Positions 36,848 through 46,446 are shown, numbered from the stretch's first letter. The stretch is 64,000 nt of DNA from Umezawaea beigongshangensis (GCF_016464305.1 NZ_JAEIOJ010000006.1:124001-188000); one strand, 5' to 3'. Program-made: numbers and translations. The notes: a model not told the origin generated them from the sequence alone.

Positions 36848-37245
36848 CGCCTCGGTGAGTCGGGTGACGAATCACCTCCACAGTAGCCAGGTCCGGCCGG
36901 GAGCGTCCGCCGTCCGGCTCCGGCCACCGGAACCACCCGTCCGGCGGCGTCGCTCAGCGCTGTCCGCCGGAGGCGTGGAGCACGTCACCGGTGATCCACC
37001 GGGCGTCCTCGGTGCGGGACACGTCGGCCCGCACCGCCAGCGTCGCCGGGACCAGTCAGAAGGAGGCGCGGGCCCGCTACGACGCCGCGGGGACCTGATC
37101 CGCCCGTCGTCCGGGTCCGGAGTGGACAGAAGTGACGCGGTGATCCCGTGCACCACCTCACCGTGGGGTGAACGAGGCCCTCTCACGGGTGAAGGGAGGT
37201 TGCACCATCTCGTCCGGGGCAACCCCGATCGCTTTCATGTGAACC
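36848..37245. other. Intergenic region with gene remnants
   Basis: 398 bases without an intact gene. It holds the SDR remnant listed separately, the short plus-strand open end SQKEARARYDAAGT (37054-37100) of unknown origin, and the control region of the oxidase gene including TTTCATGTGAACCGTGAAA, an inverted TTTCA/TGAAA pair directly over its start. Confidence 0.5.
36954..37058 (-). pseudogene. Short-chain dehydrogenase remnant
   Basis: The minus strand reads RADVSRTED, a typical internal SDR segment, fused straight to ARWITGDVLHASGGQR and a stop, the typical SDR C-terminus. The roughly 150 residues that should separate them are absent and a stop lies just upstream. It is a deletion relic of an SDR gene. 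Decay suggests this spot between DUF427 and the oxidase is a site of gene turnover. Confidence 0.75.
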
Positions 37246-39261
37246 GTGAAAACTACTCGCCCCCAGTCCTCCGAGGGCACCGTCGGCCGCCGCTCCTTCC
37301 TGACGGCCGCCGGTCTCGTCGCCGCCGCGCCGGTCGCCGGCCCGGTGCTCTCCAGCGGCACGGCGCTCGCCGCGCCCGGCGCGCCCGCCGTGCCCCGTCG
37401 CGCTCAGGCCGTTGCCGACGACGAGCACTGGCAGACGTGCCTGCGGCTGGCCCGCGAACTGCTCCTCGTCGGGCCGGGTGGTGAGGACCTGAAGCTGGCG
37501 TACCTGAAGATCCTGCTCGGCGGAGGTCTGCCGAAGACCACCGCGCCCAAGCGCGTCCTCGTCGTGGGCGCGGGCATCGCGGGTCTCACGTCGGCGCTGC
37601 TGCTGAAGGAGGCCGGGCACCAGGTGACCGTGGTCGAGGCCAACGGCAACCGCGTCGGCGGCCGCATCAAGACCTTCCGCAACGGCCCGGAGAGCGGCAC
37701 GGCGCCCTTCGCCGACCCCCGCCAGTACGCGGAGGCCGGCGCGATGCGGCTGCCCGACTTCCACCCGCTCACCCTGGGACTGATCGACCACCTGGGGCTC
37801 AAGCGCAGGCTCTTCTACAACGTCGACGTCGTTCCCGGCACCGGCAGCCGCGGCGTCGTGCCGCCGGTGGTCTACCGGTCCTTCACCGGTGAGGAGTGGC
37901 GTAACGGCCCGGACCAGCCCGGTTTCCGCCCGCCCGACCAGGCCGTGCGGACCTGGATCCACACCAACGGCCAGTTGACGCGCCGCGGCGAGTACGCGGC
38001 GGACCCGAGAGCGATCAACCGGGGCTTCGGAATCCCCGCCGCCAGGGCGAACGCCACGGCGGCCGCGCTGCTGGACGCCGCGCTGGACCCGGTGCGCGAC
38101 CACTACTCGACCCCGGTGCCCGGCGGAGGCCGCGTCGACAAGCCGATCCGCGAGCGGATCGAGGGCTGGGCGCGGATCATCCACGACTTCGACCACCACT
38201 CGATGGGCAGCTTCCTCACCGACCACGTCGGGCTGGACGTGCGCACGGTGGACGCCATCGGCACCCTGGAGAACCTGACCTCGCGGACACCGCTGTCGTT
38301 CATGCACAGCTTCCTCACCCGCAGCCTGGTCAGCACCGGCGCCACGTACTGGGAGATCGAGGGCGGCACGGCGGTGCTGCCCTACGCGCTGTACGACCGG
38401 CTGCGCGACGTCGTCCGGACCAACCGGCGGATGGTCCGGCTGCACCACTGGAGCCCGGAGCACGACGGCGCCTCGCCGCACGTGAGCGAGCACGGCGACC
38501 GGGTGTGGATCGAGACCGTCGGCGAGAGCGGCGGCGACGACTCGGTGTCCGGCACGCCGGGAGAGACCGAGTCCTTCGGCGCAGACGTGGCGATCGTGAC
38601 GGTGCCCTTCACCGCGCTGCGCCACGTCGAGACGTCTCCGCAGCTGTCCTACGGCAAGCGGCGAGCCGTGATCGAGCTGCACTACGACTCCGCCACCAAG
38701 GTGCTGCTGGAGTTCCGCAAGCGCTGGTGGGAGTTCACCGAGGAGGACTGGAAGCGCGAGCTGGACGCGGTCGAACCGGGCCTCTACGAGCGCTACCGGC
38801 AGGAGAGCGACGTTCCCGCTGCCGGGACGGTCGGCGGCGGCTCGGTCACCGACAACCCCAACCGCTTCGTCTACTTCCCGTCGCACCCCGTGGAGGGCAG
38901 CGAGGGCGGCGTCGTCCTGGCCAGCTACAGCTGGGCCGCCGACGCGTCGCGCTGGGACTCCCTGTACGACGACGAGCGCTACAGCTACGCCCTGCGCGGT
39001 GTGCAGGCCGTGTACGGCAAGCGGGTCGAGGTGTTCTACACCGGTCGCGGCCAGACGCAGAGCTGGCTGCGCAACCGCTACGCGCTGGGGGAGGCGGCCG
39101 TGTTCACGCCCCGGCAGTTCACCGAGCTGCACCCGTCGATCACCACTCCCGAGGGCCCGGTGCACTTCGCCGGTGAGCACACCTCCCTCAAGCACTCGTG
39201 GATCGAGGGAGCCCTCGAATCGGCGGTCCGCACCGCGCTGGAGGTGAACGCGCTGACCTGA
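37246..39261 (+). CDS. L-glutamate oxidase-like flavoenzyme (Tat-exported)
   Basis: A 671-residue FAD amine oxidase. The N-terminus carries a twin-arginine signal (GRRSFLT, 14-20, then a hydrophobic stretch and AxA near 38-43). The FAD motif is [11 protein letters not shown] (104-114). [13 protein letters not shown] with Arg168, [12 protein letters not shown] with Arg347 and His354, and HSWIEG with Trp652 match residues known, from memory, in Streptomyces L-glutamate oxidase (Arg124, Arg305, His312, Trp653). It would deaminate L-glutamate outside the cell, giving 2-oxoglutarate, ammonia and hydrogen peroxide. The start is GTG without a clear ribosome site. An isolated gene; the downstream catalase could handle peroxide. 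Confidence 0.85.
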   Translation: MKTTRPQSSEGTVGRRSFLTAAGLVAAAPVAGPVLSSGTALAAPGAPAVPRRAQAVADDEHWQTCLRLARELLLVGPGGEDLKLAYLKILLGGGLPKTTAPKRVLVVGAGIAGLTSALLLKEAGHQVTVVEANGNRVGGRIKTFRNGPESGTAPFADPRQYAEAGAMRLPDFHPLTLGLIDHLGLKRRLFYNVDVVPGTGSRGVVPPVVYRSFTGEEWRNGPDQPGFRPPDQAVRTWIHTNGQLTRRGEYAADPRAINRGFGIPAARANATAAALLDAALDPVRDHYSTPVPGGGRVDKPIRERIEGWARIIHDFDHHSMGSFLTDHVGLDVRTVDAIGTLENLTSRTPLSFMHSFLTRSLVSTGATYWEIEGGTAVLPYALYDRLRDVVRTNRRMVRLHHWSPEHDGASPHVSEHGDRVWIETVGESGGDDSVSGTPGETESFGADVAIVTVPFTALRHVETSPQLSYGKRRAVIELHYDSATKVLLEFRKRWWEFTEEDWKRELDAVEPGLYERYRQESDVPAAGTVGGGSVTDNPNRFVYFPSHPVEGSEGGVVLASYSWAADASRWDSLYDDERYSYALRGVQAVYGKRVEVFYTGRGQTQSWLRNRYALGEAAVFTPRQFTELHPSITTPEGPVHFAGEHTSLKHSWIEGALESAVRTALEVNALT

Positions 39262-39270
39262 TCCCGGTGG

Positions 39271-39302
39271 CGGGGCGCGGAGCCCTCCAGGCCCGCGCCC
39301 CG
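39271..39302. terminator. Terminator after oxidase gene
   Basis: A 10-bp perfect stem (CGGGGCGCGG and complement) with an inner GCC/GGC pair, 9 nt after the stop codon. Confidence 0.7.
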
Positions 39303-39324
39303 CCCGACGGATCGTCGGTCGCGC

Positions 39325-39679
39325 CGGGCAAAGACCGGCGGAGCTGGCCAGGTCGCGGTCGGCCGCCGCGAGGTTCCCGCTCCGGCTCGACGAGACCACG
39401 GTGACTCCGGTCCCGCTGTGACCGGCCCCGCTCCACAGGCACCACAGCTCCCCGGAGCGGCGGTTCCACGCGTTCTCGGCGGTGTCGTCCAGCCCCTGCG
39501 GGCCGGTGCCGTCACCGAGATCGCCGTCGCCGGTGGTGGAGCAGCCGATCGTCCCCGTGCCGTTCGTGCCGCTGACGACGCACATCCTGCTGGCCGGGCA
39601 CCGGGTGTGTCCTGTGGCCGCCAGCACCGGCGAGAGCCCGAGGACCACTGCGGGAAGGAGCGTCGTCCTCTTTCCGCAC
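39325..39679 (-). pseudogene. Frameshifted peptidase inhibitor I36-type gene
   Basis: The frame from 39648 leftward encodes CPASRMCVVSG, DLGDGTGPQGLDDTAENAWN, LWCLWSGAGHSG and DRDLASSAGLCP, the beta/gamma-crystallin-like I36 inhibitor (SMPI-type) pattern with four cysteines. Its signal peptide is split: a GTG at 39679 with GAGAGG upstream starts MRKRTTLLPAVVLGL only if one A is removed from GGAAAGAGG at 39671-39675. No stop codon follows the domain in frame. Either a true double lesion or a base-call error. Confidence 0.7.
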
Positions 39680-39977
39680 GGCCGAACCTCTCAGCACCGC
39701 AACCCCCGTCACGTTCGCGGAAACGCACTGCCGATTCCCCGCGCCGCACGTCGTCCGCGGTCGGGCGACCGGGCGGAGACGGAACCCGAACGGCCGCGCG
39801 CGACTCCGAACGGGGAAGGGTGGTTCCGCCATCCGGCCGATCGTGGTGTGACACGCTGGCACAGATGTGTCGAATTCTTCGCCGCGGGGTAGCTCAACCG
39901 TGGTCGTGCTCGCAGGGACGCGATGGCGCTGGTCGGTCCGGCGCCGGTGCACGGAACGAAGACGGTTGGGAGCAGAC
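39680..39977. other. Gene-poor stretch before 53-residue gene
   Basis: About 300 bases with no supported gene. GGGGTAGCTCAACC near 39891 resembles a tRNA 5' part but no matching arms follow. Confidence 0.4.
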
Positions 39978-40139
39978 ATGCCTCGGGTCGAACGACACCG
40001 CCGCCGCCTGCCGGGCAGCTGGTTCCGCACCACCACGGTGCAGAGCCACTACCGCAAGCCGGCCGGCATGATTCCCGCGATCATCGCCGGAGTCCTGGCC
40101 CTGATCCTGTTGCTGGTGCTGGTGGCGGTGCTCTTCTGA
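39978..40139 (+). CDS. Small basic membrane protein
   Basis: A 53-residue protein: a strongly basic N-terminus (PRVERHRRRLPGSWFR), SHYRKPAG, then a C-terminal membrane helix (about 31-53, MIPAIIAGVLALILLLVLVAVLF in outline). GGGAG lies 5 nt upstream of the ATG and a perfect terminator follows 27 nt after the stop. No family recognised. Tail-anchored orientation is likely. Confidence 0.6.
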   Translation: MPRVERHRRRLPGSWFRTTTVQSHYRKPAGMIPAIIAGVLALILLLVLVAVLF

Positions 40140-40165
40140 CGACTCGGCCGGCACGACGGACTCCT

Positions 40166-40200
40166 CTCGACCACCCGCCGCTCGGCGGCGGGTGGTCGAG
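40166..40200 (+). terminator. Terminator after 53-residue gene
   Basis: A perfect 15-bp stem (CTCGACCACCCGCCG and complement) with a 5-nt loop. Confidence 0.8.
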
Positions 40201-40437
40201 GACGTTCCGGGGACGGAGCCGAGCCGTCCGGAGTCGCGCACCCGGCGGCCTCCTCCGCCGCGGCCGAGCAGAGCGGTCCACACAGGACTGAACGGGTCGG
40301 CGGTGTCCCGCCGTCCTCCCCCGACTCCGTCGGGTGATCTTCCTGCCACGTTCCGGTGGCTTCCGCGCTCGATCCACCCGGAGCTTCCTACTCTCGCACC
40401 GGCGGACGTCCGCCGAGGCCGACGAGGGGGCAGTTCT

Positions 40438-42735
40438 GTGACACGGTCGACCGTGCTCATCGCCGCGGAACGCGCGGTGGACACCTGTGCGGTGCCCGCG
40501 GCGAAGGTGGAGCAGGTGTGCGCCCACCTCCGCGAGCGCGGACACGAGGTGGTGGTGGTCCACTCCGCGGGCGACGCCGCCTCGGTGGTCAGGTCCCAGG
40601 CCGACATCGCGGCCGCCGTGGTGAGCTGGGAGCTGGTCCGGAGCACGGTGCGGCCGGCCGACGACGGCGGGGTCCTGCGGATGCTGCTGGACAGGTTCTC
40701 CGCGCGGCTGCCCGTCTTCCTGCTCACCGCTGGCGACTACGACGACGACGCGCCGCTGTGGGTCTCGGAGGTGATCAACGGCTGGATCTGGCTCCTGGAG
40801 GACACCCCGGACTTCATCGCGGGCCGCGTCGACTTCGCCGCCCGGCACTACCTGGAGCACGTCCTGCCGCCCTTCTTCCGGGAACTGCGCAGGTTCGACG
40901 ACACCCACGCCTACTCGTGGCACACCCCGGCCCACGCGGGCGGGGTCGCGTTCCTGAAGTCACCGGTCGGCCGGGCCTTCCACGACTTCTACGGCGAGCG
41001 GTTGTTCCGCACCGACGTCTCGGTCTCCGTGGCGGAGCTCGGCTCGCTGTTCGAGCACACGGGCCCGGTCGGCGAGGCCGAGCGCAACGCCGCGCGCGTC
41101 TTCGGGGCCGACGAGACGTACTTCGTGCTGCACGGCACCTCGACGTCCAACCGGATGATCGTCCACGGCGTCGTGGCGCGCGACGAGCTGGTGCTGCTCG
41201 ACCGCAACTGCCACAAGGCGATCAACCACGGCGTCGTGCTGGCCGGTGCGCGTCCGGTCTACCTCGTGCCCAGCCGCAACGGCTACGGCATCACCGGTCC
41301 CGTCCCGCCGGAACGGCTGACCGCCGACGCGGTGCGTGCTCAGATCGCGCGGACCCCGATCGCCGAGCGGTCCGCCGACGACGAACCGGCGTACGCGGTC
41401 ATCACCAACTCGACCTACGACGGGCTGTGCTACAACGCGGTGCGCGTGGAGGAGCTGCTCGGCCCGTCGACCAGGGTCCTGCACTTCGACGAGGCGTGGT
41501 TCCCCTACGGCCGCTTCCACCCGCTCTACGCCCGGCGCTACGGGATGGCGGTCGAGGGTGACCGGGCGCTGAGCCCCACCGTGTTCGCCACCCAGTCCTC
41601 GCACAAGCTGCTGGCGGCGCTGTCCCAGTCCGCGATGATCCACGTCAGGTCGGGCGGCAGGGCCCCGTTCGACCGCTCCCGGTTCGACCAGACGTACATG
41701 ATGCACGGCACGACCTCGCCGCTGTACCCGATGATCGCCTCCTGCGACGTGGCGGCCGGCATGATGGACGGCCCCGCGGGACAGTGGCTGACCACCGAGG
41801 CCATCACCGAGGCGATCAGGTTCCGGCAGGCCGTGGTCCGCCTCGGTCAGCGCCTGGCGGAGCAGGTCGACCGGCCGCCGTGGTTCTTCGGCGTGTGGCA
41901 GCCCACCGAGGTCGTGGACCCGGACACCGGTGAACGGATCGCCTTCGAGGCGGCACCGCCGGACCTGCTGCGCACCCGGCCCGAGTGCTGGACCCTGGAA
42001 CCCGACGCGCGGTGGCACGGCTTCGCCGGTCTCGAACCGGGTTTCTGCATGGTGGACCCCGTCAAGGTGACGATCACCTGCCCCGGCGTGGACGCCCACG
42101 GCGAGGTGGCCGAGTACGGTGTGCCGGCCCGCGTGCTGACCGCCTACCTGGAGACGCGGCGGATCGTCGTGGAGAAGACCGACGTCTACACGTTCCTGGT
42201 CCTGTTCTCGATGGGCATCACGAAGGGCAAGTGGGGAACGCTGCTGGACGCCCTCACGGACTTCAAGCACCTCCACGACCGCGGGGCGCCGCTCGGCGAG
42301 GTGCTGCCGGACCTGGTGCGCGCGCACCCCGACAGGTACGCGGGCCTCACGTTGCCCGAGCTGTGCCGGCAGATGCACGACCGCCTGGTGGGGAGCCGGG
42401 TCGTCCCCCTGCTCAACGAGGCGTTCACCGACCCGGTCCCGCCCGTCGCGGTCATGACGCCCGCCGAGGCGTACCAGCGCTTCATCCGCGGCCGGACCGA
42501 GCTGGTGGGGCTCGCGGACCTCGCGGGGCGGGTGGTGGCCACCCAGGTCACCACCACCCCGCCGGGCATCCCGGTGCTGGTGCCCGGCGAGCGCGTGGGC
42601 GCCTCCGACAGCCCGCTGCTGGACTACCTGCGTGCGCTGGAGGGCTACGACCAGCAGTTCCCCGGTTTCGCCAGCGAGACGCACGGCGTGCACCACGAGG
42701 ACGGCCGGTACTGGATCTGCTGCGTCACCGAGTAG
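40438..42735 (+). CDS. Arginine/lysine/ornithine decarboxylase
   Basis: A 765-residue fold-type I PLP enzyme of the bacterial inducible decarboxylase group. It has an N-terminal wing domain (about 1-125), the PLP core with HGTSTSNRM, NSTYDGLCYN and SSHK where Lys390 should hold the cofactor, and a C-terminal domain. Length matches arginine decarboxylase AdiA (about 755). It would make agmatine, cadaverine or putrescine, often for acid resistance, but no antiporter gene is adjacent. The start is GTG after GACGAGGGGG. Specificity among arginine, lysine and ornithine is open. Confidence 0.88.
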   Translation: MTRSTVLIAAERAVDTCAVPAAKVEQVCAHLRERGHEVVVVHSAGDAASVVRSQADIAAAVVSWELVRSTVRPADDGGVLRMLLDRFSARLPVFLLTAGDYDDDAPLWVSEVINGWIWLLEDTPDFIAGRVDFAARHYLEHVLPPFFRELRRFDDTHAYSWHTPAHAGGVAFLKSPVGRAFHDFYGERLFRTDVSVSVAELGSLFEHTGPVGEAERNAARVFGADETYFVLHGTSTSNRMIVHGVVARDELVLLDRNCHKAINHGVVLAGARPVYLVPSRNGYGITGPVPPERLTADAVRAQIARTPIAERSADDEPAYAVITNSTYDGLCYNAVRVEELLGPSTRVLHFDEAWFPYGRFHPLYARRYGMAVEGDRALSPTVFATQSSHKLLAALSQSAMIHVRSGGRAPFDRSRFDQTYMMHGTTSPLYPMIASCDVAAGMMDGPAGQWLTTEAITEAIRFRQAVVRLGQRLAEQVDRPPWFFGVWQPTEVVDPDTGERIAFEAAPPDLLRTRPECWTLEPDARWHGFAGLEPGFCMVDPVKVTITCPGVDAHGEVAEYGVPARVLTAYLETRRIVVEKTDVYTFLVLFSMGITKGKWGTLLDALTDFKHLHDRGAPLGEVLPDLVRAHPDRYAGLTLPELCRQMHDRLVGSRVVPLLNEAFTDPVPPVAVMTPAEAYQRFIRGRTELVGLADLAGRVVATQVTTTPPGIPVLVPGERVGASDSPLLDYLRALEGYDQQFPGFASETHGVHHEDGRYWICCVTE

Positions 42736-43080
42736 CCGGGGCCGCGCCCCCGGCGGACCGGTCATCCGAGCGCGGTGTGGTCGCGCCGTTCCTCCAGGCC
42801 GGAGCGCGGGAGGGCGCGCTCCGCGCGGACGTCACCCCCCCCCGAGGACGTCACCACGGTCCTGCTCGGGATCTTCCTGTCCAACCGGCCTGCTGCTGTG
42901 CCTCGCCGTCGAGGCGCTGCGTCCACCGACCGGCCCGTCCGGGAACCGCTCACCCGCGATCCGGACCCGGCGACGTCGGCGGCGGCTCGCGGCCGCCGCT
43001 GCTCGGCGTCGGGGAGGATGTCGCCCACCAGTGCGGCGCCCACGGAGCGAGCGCCGCACTCGACCCTCGAAGCATGGTCG
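42736..43080. other. Intergenic region with regulator remnant
   Basis: 345 bases between decarboxylase and catalase. The left half holds the TetR relic; the right half has a weak 8-bp hairpin (GCGGCGGC at 42979-42986) that could end catalase transcripts. No intact gene seen. Confidence 0.5.
42762..42945 (+). pseudogene. TetR-type regulator C-terminal remnant
   Basis: Three frames read consecutively: ERGVVAPFLQAGAREGALRA then DVT, PEDVTTVLLGIFLSNR, and LLLCLAVEALRPPTGPSG. Together they make the ligand-domain end of a TetR/AcrR regulator. The first shift falls in a run of nine C at 42835-42843, where removing one C restores the frame; the second lies near 42887. The DNA-binding half is missing. 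Confidence 0.7.
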
Positions 43081-44547
43081 TCACAGGGCGCCGATCGCCT
43101 CGCACGCCTTGCGAACACCCTCGCCGTAGGCGGGGTCCGCCTTGCCGCAGTGCTCGACGTGCCGCTCGACGGTCTCCCTCCGCGCACCCTTGATGGAGCG
43201 GGCGGTGTTGTCGAACAACGCCTGCCGCTGCTCGCCGGTCATGAGCCGGAAGAGGTCCCCCGGCTGCTGGAAGTAGTTGTCGTCGTCCTCGCGGAAGTCG
43301 AACCGGTCGGCGACCGCTCCGACGGCCAGCGCGGGTTCGGCGTGGGCGGGCTGCTCCGCCCAGCGGCCGAAGTTGTTCGGCTGGACGCCGGGGACGCCGC
43401 CCCGGTTGCCGTCGACCCTCATCGCGCCGTCGCGGTGGTAGCTGTTGACCTGCCGCGCGCCGTTCGGGTGGTTGACCGGGATCTGGTGGTGGTTCACGCC
43501 GAGGCGGTAGCGGGCGGCGTCGCCGTAGGAGAACAGCCGGCCCTGCAGCATCTTGTCCGGGCTCAGCGAGATGCCGGGCACGACGTTGGCCGGGGTGAAG
43601 GCGGCCTGCTCGACGTCGGCGAAGTAGTTGTCGGGGTTGCGGTCCAGACGCATCTCACCGGCCTCGATCAACGGGTAGTCCTTCTTGCTCCACACCTTGG
43701 TGAGGTCGAACGGGTGGAAGCGGTACCCGGCGGCGTCGGCCTCGGGCATGACCTGGACGTAGAGCTTCCAGGCCGGGAACTCACCGCGTTCGACGGCGTC
43801 GTAGAGGTCGCGCTGGTGCGACTCGCGGTCGCGGCCGATCAGCTGGCCCGCCTGCTCGTCCGTCAGGTTCTCGATGCCCTGCTGCGTGCGGAAGTGGAAC
43901 TTGACCCAGTGCCGGACGCCCTCGGCGTTGATCATGCTGTAGGTGTGCGAGCCGAAGCCGTGCATGTGCCGGTACGAGCGCGGGATGCCCCGGTCGCTCA
44001 TCACGATCGTCACCTGGTGCAGCGCCTCGGGCAGGTTCGTCCAGAAGCCCCAGTTGTTCTCGGGGTTGCGCAGGTTGGTGCGCGGGTCGCGCTTCACGGC
44101 GTGGGCGAGGTCGGGGAACTTCAGCGGGTCGCGGAAGAAGAAGACCGGCGTGTTGTTGCCGACCACGTCCCAGTTGCCCTCGGGGGTGTAGAAGCGGGTC
44201 GCGAAGCCGCGGATGTCCCGCTCGGCGTCGGCGGCGCCGCGTTCGCCCGCCACCGTCGAGAACCGCACGAACATCTCGCACCGGTTGCCGACCTCGCTGA
44301 ACAGCGCGGCACTCGTCCAGGCCGTGAGGTCGCCGGTGACCGTGAAGGTGCCGAACGCGCCGGAGCCCTTCGCGTGCATCCGCCGCTCCGGGATGACCTC
44401 GCGGTCGAAGTGGGCGAGCTTCTCCAGCAGCCACAGGTCCTGCAGCAGCACCGGGCCGCGGCTGCCCGCGGTCAGGCTGTTCTGGTTGTCGGCGACCGGG
44501 GCACCGGCCGCCGTCGTCAGCGGGGTGGTGTCGTCTTCGAACGTCAT
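43081..44547 (-). CDS. katA: Monofunctional haem catalase
   Basis: A 488-residue small-subunit catalase. The active site is complete: His58 in PERRMHAKG, Asn131 in [10 protein letters not shown], and the proximal haem Tyr in [19 protein letters not shown]-binding type clade-3 sequence blocks ([23 protein letters not shown]) are present. It destroys hydrogen peroxide in the cytoplasm. The ATG overlaps the stop of the fur gene (TGATG), so the two are translationally coupled. Confidence 0.96.
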   Translation of the reverse strand: MTFEDDTTPLTTAAGAPVADNQNSLTAGSRGPVLLQDLWLLEKLAHFDREVIPERRMHAKGSGAFGTFTVTGDLTAWTSAALFSEVGNRCEMFVRFSTVAGERGAADAERDIRGFATRFYTPEGNWDVVGNNTPVFFFRDPLKFPDLAHAVKRDPRTNLRNPENNWGFWTNLPEALHQVTIVMSDRGIPRSYRHMHGFGSHTYSMINAEGVRHWVKFHFRTQQGIENLTDEQAGQLIGRDRESHQRDLYDAVERGEFPAWKLYVQVMPEADAAGYRFHPFDLTKVWSKKDYPLIEAGEMRLDRNPDNYFADVEQAAFTPANVVPGISLSPDKMLQGRLFSYGDAARYRLGVNHHQIPVNHPNGARQVNSYHRDGAMRVDGNRGGVPGVQPNNFGRWAEQPAHAEPALAVGAVADRFDFREDDDNYFQQPGDLFRLMTGEQRQALFDNTARSIKGARRETVERHVEHCGKADPAYGEGVRKACEAIGAL

Positions 44548-44984
44548 CAGGGGAACCTTCTCCGATTTCGGTGAACGCCGGGGCGGCACTCGGGGCACAG
44601 ACCCCAGTGCAGGACCTCGGACTCGTCGACGCGGAAGCCGTGCGTCCGCGTGTACCCGGGGGGTGCTGGGTCGCCTGCCCGATCGACGTCGGCCACCGCG
44701 CCGCAGCCCCGGCACACCACGTGGTCGTGGTCGTGGCGGCGCAGCTCGAAGCGGGCCCGCTGGCCGGTTTCGAGCCGGCGCACCAGCCGGGCCCCGGACA
44801 ACGCCGTCAGCACGTCGTAGATCGCCTGCGTGGACACGGATCCGAGCTCCTCGCGGACGATCCGTCCCAGCTGGTCCACGTCGGCGTGCGGGTGGAGCTC
44901 CAGGGCCGTCAGCACGGCGACCCGCTGCTTGGTGACCCTCAGCGAGGCGCCGCGCAGGGCGGCGACCGCGTCGTCGGCGGGCAA
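44547..44984 (-). CDS. fur: Fur family peroxide/metal regulator
   Basis: A 145-residue Fur-fold regulator. The winged helix runs about 8-80 ([23 protein letters not shown] in outline). Metal-site residues include [12 protein letters not shown] (about 88-99) and a second CPEC near 133-136, giving two C-x2-C pairs for structural zinc. It begins with TTG after GGAGG. Coupling to a catalase gene mirrors FurA-KatG and CatR-CatA pairs, in which oxidation relieves repression. It may control itself and katA. Confidence 0.93.
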   Translation of the reverse strand: MPADDAVAALRGASLRVTKQRVAVLTALELHPHADVDQLGRIVREELGSVSTQAIYDVLTALSGARLVRRLETGQRARFELRRHDHDHVVCRGCGAVADVDRAGDPAPPGYTRTHGFRVDESEVLHWGLCPECRPGVHRNRRRFP

Positions 44985-45009
44985 GAGGACCTCCGGGGAA
45001 CTTCGGATT

Positions 45010-45015
45010 CAGATA
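45010..45015 (-). promoter_or_regulatory. Candidate -10 element of fur-katA
   Basis: TATCTG on the minus strand, 25 nt before the fur TTG start and directly beside the palindrome. Confidence 0.4.
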
Positions 45016-45017
45016 GT

Positions 45018-45028
45018 TAGGACTCCTA
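45018..45028. promoter_or_regulatory. Stress-locus operator copy 1
   Basis: TAGGACTCCTA, two 5-bp arms around one base. It lies between divergent -10 candidates of fur-katA (45010-45015) and the amidotransferase-MOSC unit (TACTCT, 45033-45038). Its exact reverse complement occurs before the protoglobin gene. Confidence 0.6.
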
Positions 45029-45032
45029 GGAA

Positions 45033-45038
45033 TACTCT
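45033..45038 (+). promoter_or_regulatory. Candidate -10 element of amidotransferase unit
   Basis: TACTCT, about 60 nt upstream of the GTG start, adjoining the shared palindrome. Confidence 0.4.
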
Positions 45039-45097
45039 GGCATGCTGGACGCGCTCGGGCAAGTAGTCCGGACCGGTTCAAGGAAACGAGGTCGTCC

Positions 45098-45772
45098 GTG
45101 CGCTCGGTGGTCGTCCAGCACGTTGCGTTCGAAGGGCCGGGGCTCATCACGCCGGCGCTGTTCGCCGTGGGGAGCACGGTGTCCGTGGTGCGTGCCGACC
45201 TCGGCGACGCGCTGCCCACCGCCTCGCAGCTCGACGTGCTCGTCGTGATGGGCGGGCCGATGGGGGCGCTCGACGACCACGAGCACCCGCACTTGGCCCG
45301 GGTGCGGAGCCTGATCGCGGACTGCGTCCGACTCGGCAAACCGGTCCTCGGCGTCTGCCTCGGCTCGCAGCTGCTCGCCGCCGCGCTGGGAGCGACCGTG
45401 CGCCGCGGCCCGGTCGCGGAGATCGGTGCGGGCGCGGTGGAGATCACCTCGGCCGACGACCCGGTGTTCTCGCCGCCGGGATCGCGGATTCCCGTGGTGC
45501 ACTGGCACGAGGACACGTTCGACCTGCCGGAGGGGGCGGAGCTGCTCGCGCGGTCCGATCTCTACGCGCACCAGGCGTTCCGGGTGGGAACGGCGTACGG
45601 GTTGCAGTTCCACGTCGAGATCGGCTCGCAGGAGCTGCCGGAGGTCGCGCCGTACCTGCCCGCCGACAGGAAGATCGCCCCGGCCGAGATCGACGTGGTC
45701 GAGTCCGCGGGTGTGCGGGTGCTCGAACGGTGGGCGGCTTTCGCCGCCGCCGCTGTGGAGGAGGCTCGATGA
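45098..45772 (+). CDS. Class I glutamine amidotransferase
   Basis: A 224-residue stand-alone GATase. The nucleophile elbow is [15 protein letters not shown] with Cys in GVCLG, and [11 protein letters not shown] supplies the His and Glu of the triad. It resembles GMP-synthase-like or gamma-glutamyl-cleaving GATases of unknown target. The GTG has AAGGAAACGAGG upstream. The stop overlaps the start of the MOSC gene, so they form one unit diverging from fur-katA. Confidence 0.9.
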   Translation: MRSVVVQHVAFEGPGLITPALFAVGSTVSVVRADLGDALPTASQLDVLVVMGGPMGALDDHEHPHLARVRSLIADCVRLGKPVLGVCLGSQLLAAALGATVRRGPVAEIGAGAVEITSADDPVFSPPGSRIPVVHWHEDTFDLPEGAELLARSDLYAHQAFRVGTAYGLQFHVEIGSQELPEVAPYLPADRKIAPAEIDVVESAGVRVLERWAAFAAAAVEEAR

Positions 45773-46446
45773 GCGACGCGCGCGTGGTCACCGTGTCCAC
45801 CGGTGCCGTGCGGCAGTTTTCGTGGCGCGGGCGCGCCGTGTCCACGGCGATCGCGAAGACGCCGGTGCTGGGACGCGTGGACGTCGGGGTGCTCGGGCTG
45901 GCCGGGGACGAGCAGGGCGACCGCGTGCACCACGGCGGGCCGGACAAGGCGGTCCTGCTCCACCCGGTCGAGCACTACGCGGCCTGGGCGCAGGAGGTCG
46001 GTGAGCTCGCCACGCCCGCGTTCGGCGAGAACCTCACCACGTCGGGGCTGCTGGAGAGCGACGTGCTGATCGGCGCCGTCTACGCCGTGGGAACGGTGCT
46101 GCTGCAGGTGAGCCAGCCGCGCCGGCCCTGCTTCAGGCTCGCCGCGCACCACGACGTCGAGGACCTGGCCGTGCGGACCCAGCGGACGGGGCGCACGGGG
46201 ATCTACTGCCGGGTGCTGACACCGGGGCGCCTCGGCTCGGGCGACCCGCTCGTCCTCGTCCGCGAGCCCCTGCACGGGATCACCGCGGCCGAGGTGCACC
46301 GGGTGGTGAACATCGACCGCGACGACACCGCCGCCGCGCGGCACCTGCTGCGGCACGCGGACGTGCTGCCCGAGTCGTGGGTGAAGCTGCTGCGCCGCCG
46401 CTCCGACGGGCATCTCGAGGACCAGACCGCGCGCCTGCGCGGCTGA
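45769..46446 (+). CDS. MOSC domain protein (YiiM-like)
   Basis: A 225-residue protein. GLAGDEQGDRVHHGGPDKAVLLHP and FGENLTTSGLLESDVLIGAVYAVG are the MOSC core, and SQPRRPCFRLA contains the conserved Cys thought to bind the molybdenum cofactor sulfur or terminal thiol. YiiM-type proteins reduce N-hydroxylated compounds. The ATG overlaps the preceding stop. It ends 6 bp from the convergent MarR gene. Confidence 0.9.
   Translation: MSDARVVTVSTGAVRQFSWRGRAVSTAIAKTPVLGRVDVGVLGLAGDEQGDRVHHGGPDKAVLLHPVEHYAAWAQEVGELATPAFGENLTTSGLLESDVLIGAVYAVGTVLLQVSQPRRPCFRLAAHHDVEDLAVRTQRTGRTGIYCRVLTPGRLGSGDPLVLVREPLHGITAAEVHRVVNIDRDDTAAARHLLRHADVLPESWVKLLRRRSDGHLEDQTARLRG

Noticed and set aside
37054-37100. Plus-strand fragment SQKEARARYDAAGT as a gene end
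   Set aside because: Too short to assign to any family; may be part of the same deletion scar.
37183-39648. Long minus-strand frame running from the I36 domain through the oxidase gene
   Set aside because: Only the first 108 codons resemble a protein; the remainder is antisense to the oxidase.
39885-39960. tRNA-like GGGGTAGCTCAACC
   Set aside because: No anticodon arm, T-loop or acceptor stem partner follows.
44548-45516. In-frame upstream extension of the catalase frame
   Set aside because: The extension has no catalase similarity and covers the fur gene; the true start is the ATG overlapping the fur stop.
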